Of a DNA stretch of 64,000 nt, positions 63,205-64,000 are shown piece after piece (positions within the stretch are counted from its first letter, which is position 1; each line of letters begins with the position of its first letter). The notes beneath the pieces are model-generated. The model was not told where the DNA came from. It ran no database searches and saw only the letters and a program-made list of their open reading frames with translations. The position numbers were made by a program, and so were the translations under genes. Where the stretch lies: positions 5,518,001 through 5,582,000 of the forward strand of contig NZ_CP108474.1 in assembly GCF_036226445.1 (NCBI RefSeq). The letters run 5' to 3'. The stretch comes from Streptomyces sp. NBC_01255 (lineage in GTDB: Bacteria; Actinomycetota; Actinomycetes; Streptomycetales; Streptomycetaceae).

Positions 63205-63269
63205 ACCACCCGCACCACCGGACCAGACCAGTCCGGACGACACCCCGCCACACCCAGGAGGACCCGACC

Positions 63270-64000
63270 ATGAGCAGCAGCGACCAGAACACCCCGCGCG
63301 GCCCGATCGACTCGTCCCGCACCCCGCGGTACGCCGGTCCCGCGACGTTCGCCCGGCTGCCGCGACTCGACGAGGTCGGCACCACCGACATCGCCGTGGT
63401 CGGCGTCCCCTTCGACAGCGGCGTCTCCTACCGCCCCGGCGCCCGCTTCGGCGGCAACGCCATCCGCGAGGCGTCGCGCCTCCTGCGCCCCTACAACCCG
63501 GCGCAGGACGCCTCCCCGTTCGCCCTCGCCCAGGTCGCGGACGCCGGTGACATCGCCGCCAACCCGTTCAACATCAACGAGGCCGTCGAGACCATCGAGG
63601 CCGCCGCGGACGAGCTCCTCGGCTCCGGCGCCCGCATGATGACCCTCGGCGGCGACCACACCATCGCGCTGCCGCTGCTGCGCTCCGTCGCCAAGAAGCA
63701 CGGCCCCGTCGCCCTGCTCCACTTCGACGCGCACCTCGACACCTGGGACACGTACTTCGGCGCCGAGTACACCCACGGCACCCCGTTCCGCCGGGCCGTC
63801 GAGGAGGGCATCCTCGACACCGAGGCGCTCTCCCACGTCGGCACCCGCGGCCCGCTCTACGGCAAGCAGGACCTCACCGACGACGAGAAGATGGGCTTCG
63901 GCATCGTCACCTCGGCCGACATCTACCGCCGCGGCGCCGACGAGGTCGCCGACCAGCTCCGCCAGCGCATCGGCGACCGCCCGCTGTACATCTCCATCGA
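63270..64000 (+). CDS. speB: Agmatinase/ureohydrolase-family enzyme, 5' part (gene continues beyond the window)
   Basis: The first 243 residues are visible, with AGGAGGA upstream of the ATG. Ureohydrolase manganese-ligand motifs are present: GGDHT and HFDAHLDTW, with [20 protein letters not shown] near the N-terminus. The later SxDxDxxDP motif lies outside the window. The family hydrolyses agmatine, guanidinobutyrate, guanidinopropionate or arginine to urea and an amine. The upstream symporter and PucR regulator favour catabolism of an imported guanidino compound over polyamine synthesis. The symbol is provisional. Confidence 0.9.
   Translation, partial: MSSSDQNTPRGPIDSSRTPRYAGPATFARLPRLDEVGTTDIAVVGVPFDSGVSYRPGARFGGNAIREASRLLRPYNPAQDASPFALAQVADAGDIAANPFNINEAVETIEAAADELLGSGARMMTLGGDHTIALPLLRSVAKKHGPVALLHFDAHLDTWDTYFGAEYTHGTPFRRAVEEGILDTEALSHVGTRGPLYGKQDLTDDEKMGFGIVTSADIYRRGADEVADQLRQRIGDRPLYISI

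Overview
The window is a high-GC actinobacterial chromosome segment and almost certainly comes from a Streptomyces. Reasons: codon third positions are overwhelmingly G or C, GTG and TTG starts and 4-bp GTGA/ATGA overlaps are frequent, and it carries adpA with a TTA (bldA-dependent) codon next to orn, a complete desferrioxamine locus (desE desF desA desB desC desD) with two iron boxes, a DasR-like site before a hexosaminidase gene and a CebR-like site between glycan-utilisation operons. From memory, not from a search, the order orn/adpA/glmS-like/hexosaminidase/des/acdH/carboxylase matches the conserved core around SCO2770-SCO2800 of S. coelicolor. No rRNA, CRISPR array, insertion sequence, prophage or integration site was seen.

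Layout. 1-4.9 kb: a minus-strand cassette of a Cas4/AddB-like PD-(D/E)XK nuclease with four candidate cluster cysteines, an uncharacterised 530-residue protein and an SF1 helicase, translationally coupled. 5-9.1 kb: histidine phosphatase, HTH/TPR regulator with a divergent small gene, spermidine-synthase-like protein and a membrane-anchored protein. 9.2-13.1 kb: OmpR-type two-component pair and a secreted GH18 enzyme. 13.1-18.8 kb: SnoaL-like protein, then aspartate 4-decarboxylase with two AspT-type exchangers. 18.9-26.5 kb: a sugar ABC importer diverging from a GH74-GH10 operon across a CebR-like palindrome.

26.5-31 kb: tRNA-His, orn, adpA, a small membrane protein, a universal stress protein and a YaaH-like transporter. 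31-35.1 kb: glmS with a small partner gene, diverging from a GH20 hexosaminidase across a DasR-like site. 35.2-37.4 kb: SigE-family sigma factor with a membrane partner, a cupin and a lipoprotein. 37.5-44.7 kb: desferrioxamine biosynthesis (desABCD) and uptake (desE, desF), each unit behind an iron box. 44.8-46.4 kb: a multi-pass GT-C-like membrane protein.

46.5-52.8 kb: a leucine-catabolism operon (acyl-CoA dehydrogenase, HMG-CoA lyase, biotin carboxylase, carboxyltransferase) diverging from a TetR regulator, with two copies of a 16-bp operator between them. 52.9-56.7 kb: a phosphatase-like protein, a cation efflux protein, a TesB thioesterase and a second acyl-CoA dehydrogenase. 56.8-60 kb: a membrane-tethered XRE regulator diverging from a secreted protein, then a metzincin-like protease. 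60-64 kb: a PucR regulator, a sodium/solute symporter and the 5' part of an agmatinase-family gene cut by the window end.

Convergent gene pairs are repeatedly separated by near-perfect 14-20 bp stem hairpins. The best candidate for an undescribed system is the nuclease/unknown/helicase cassette at 0.8-4.9 kb. The tethered XRE regulator with its divergent secreted partner, and the paired TetR operators at 52.2 kb, are the next most interesting.
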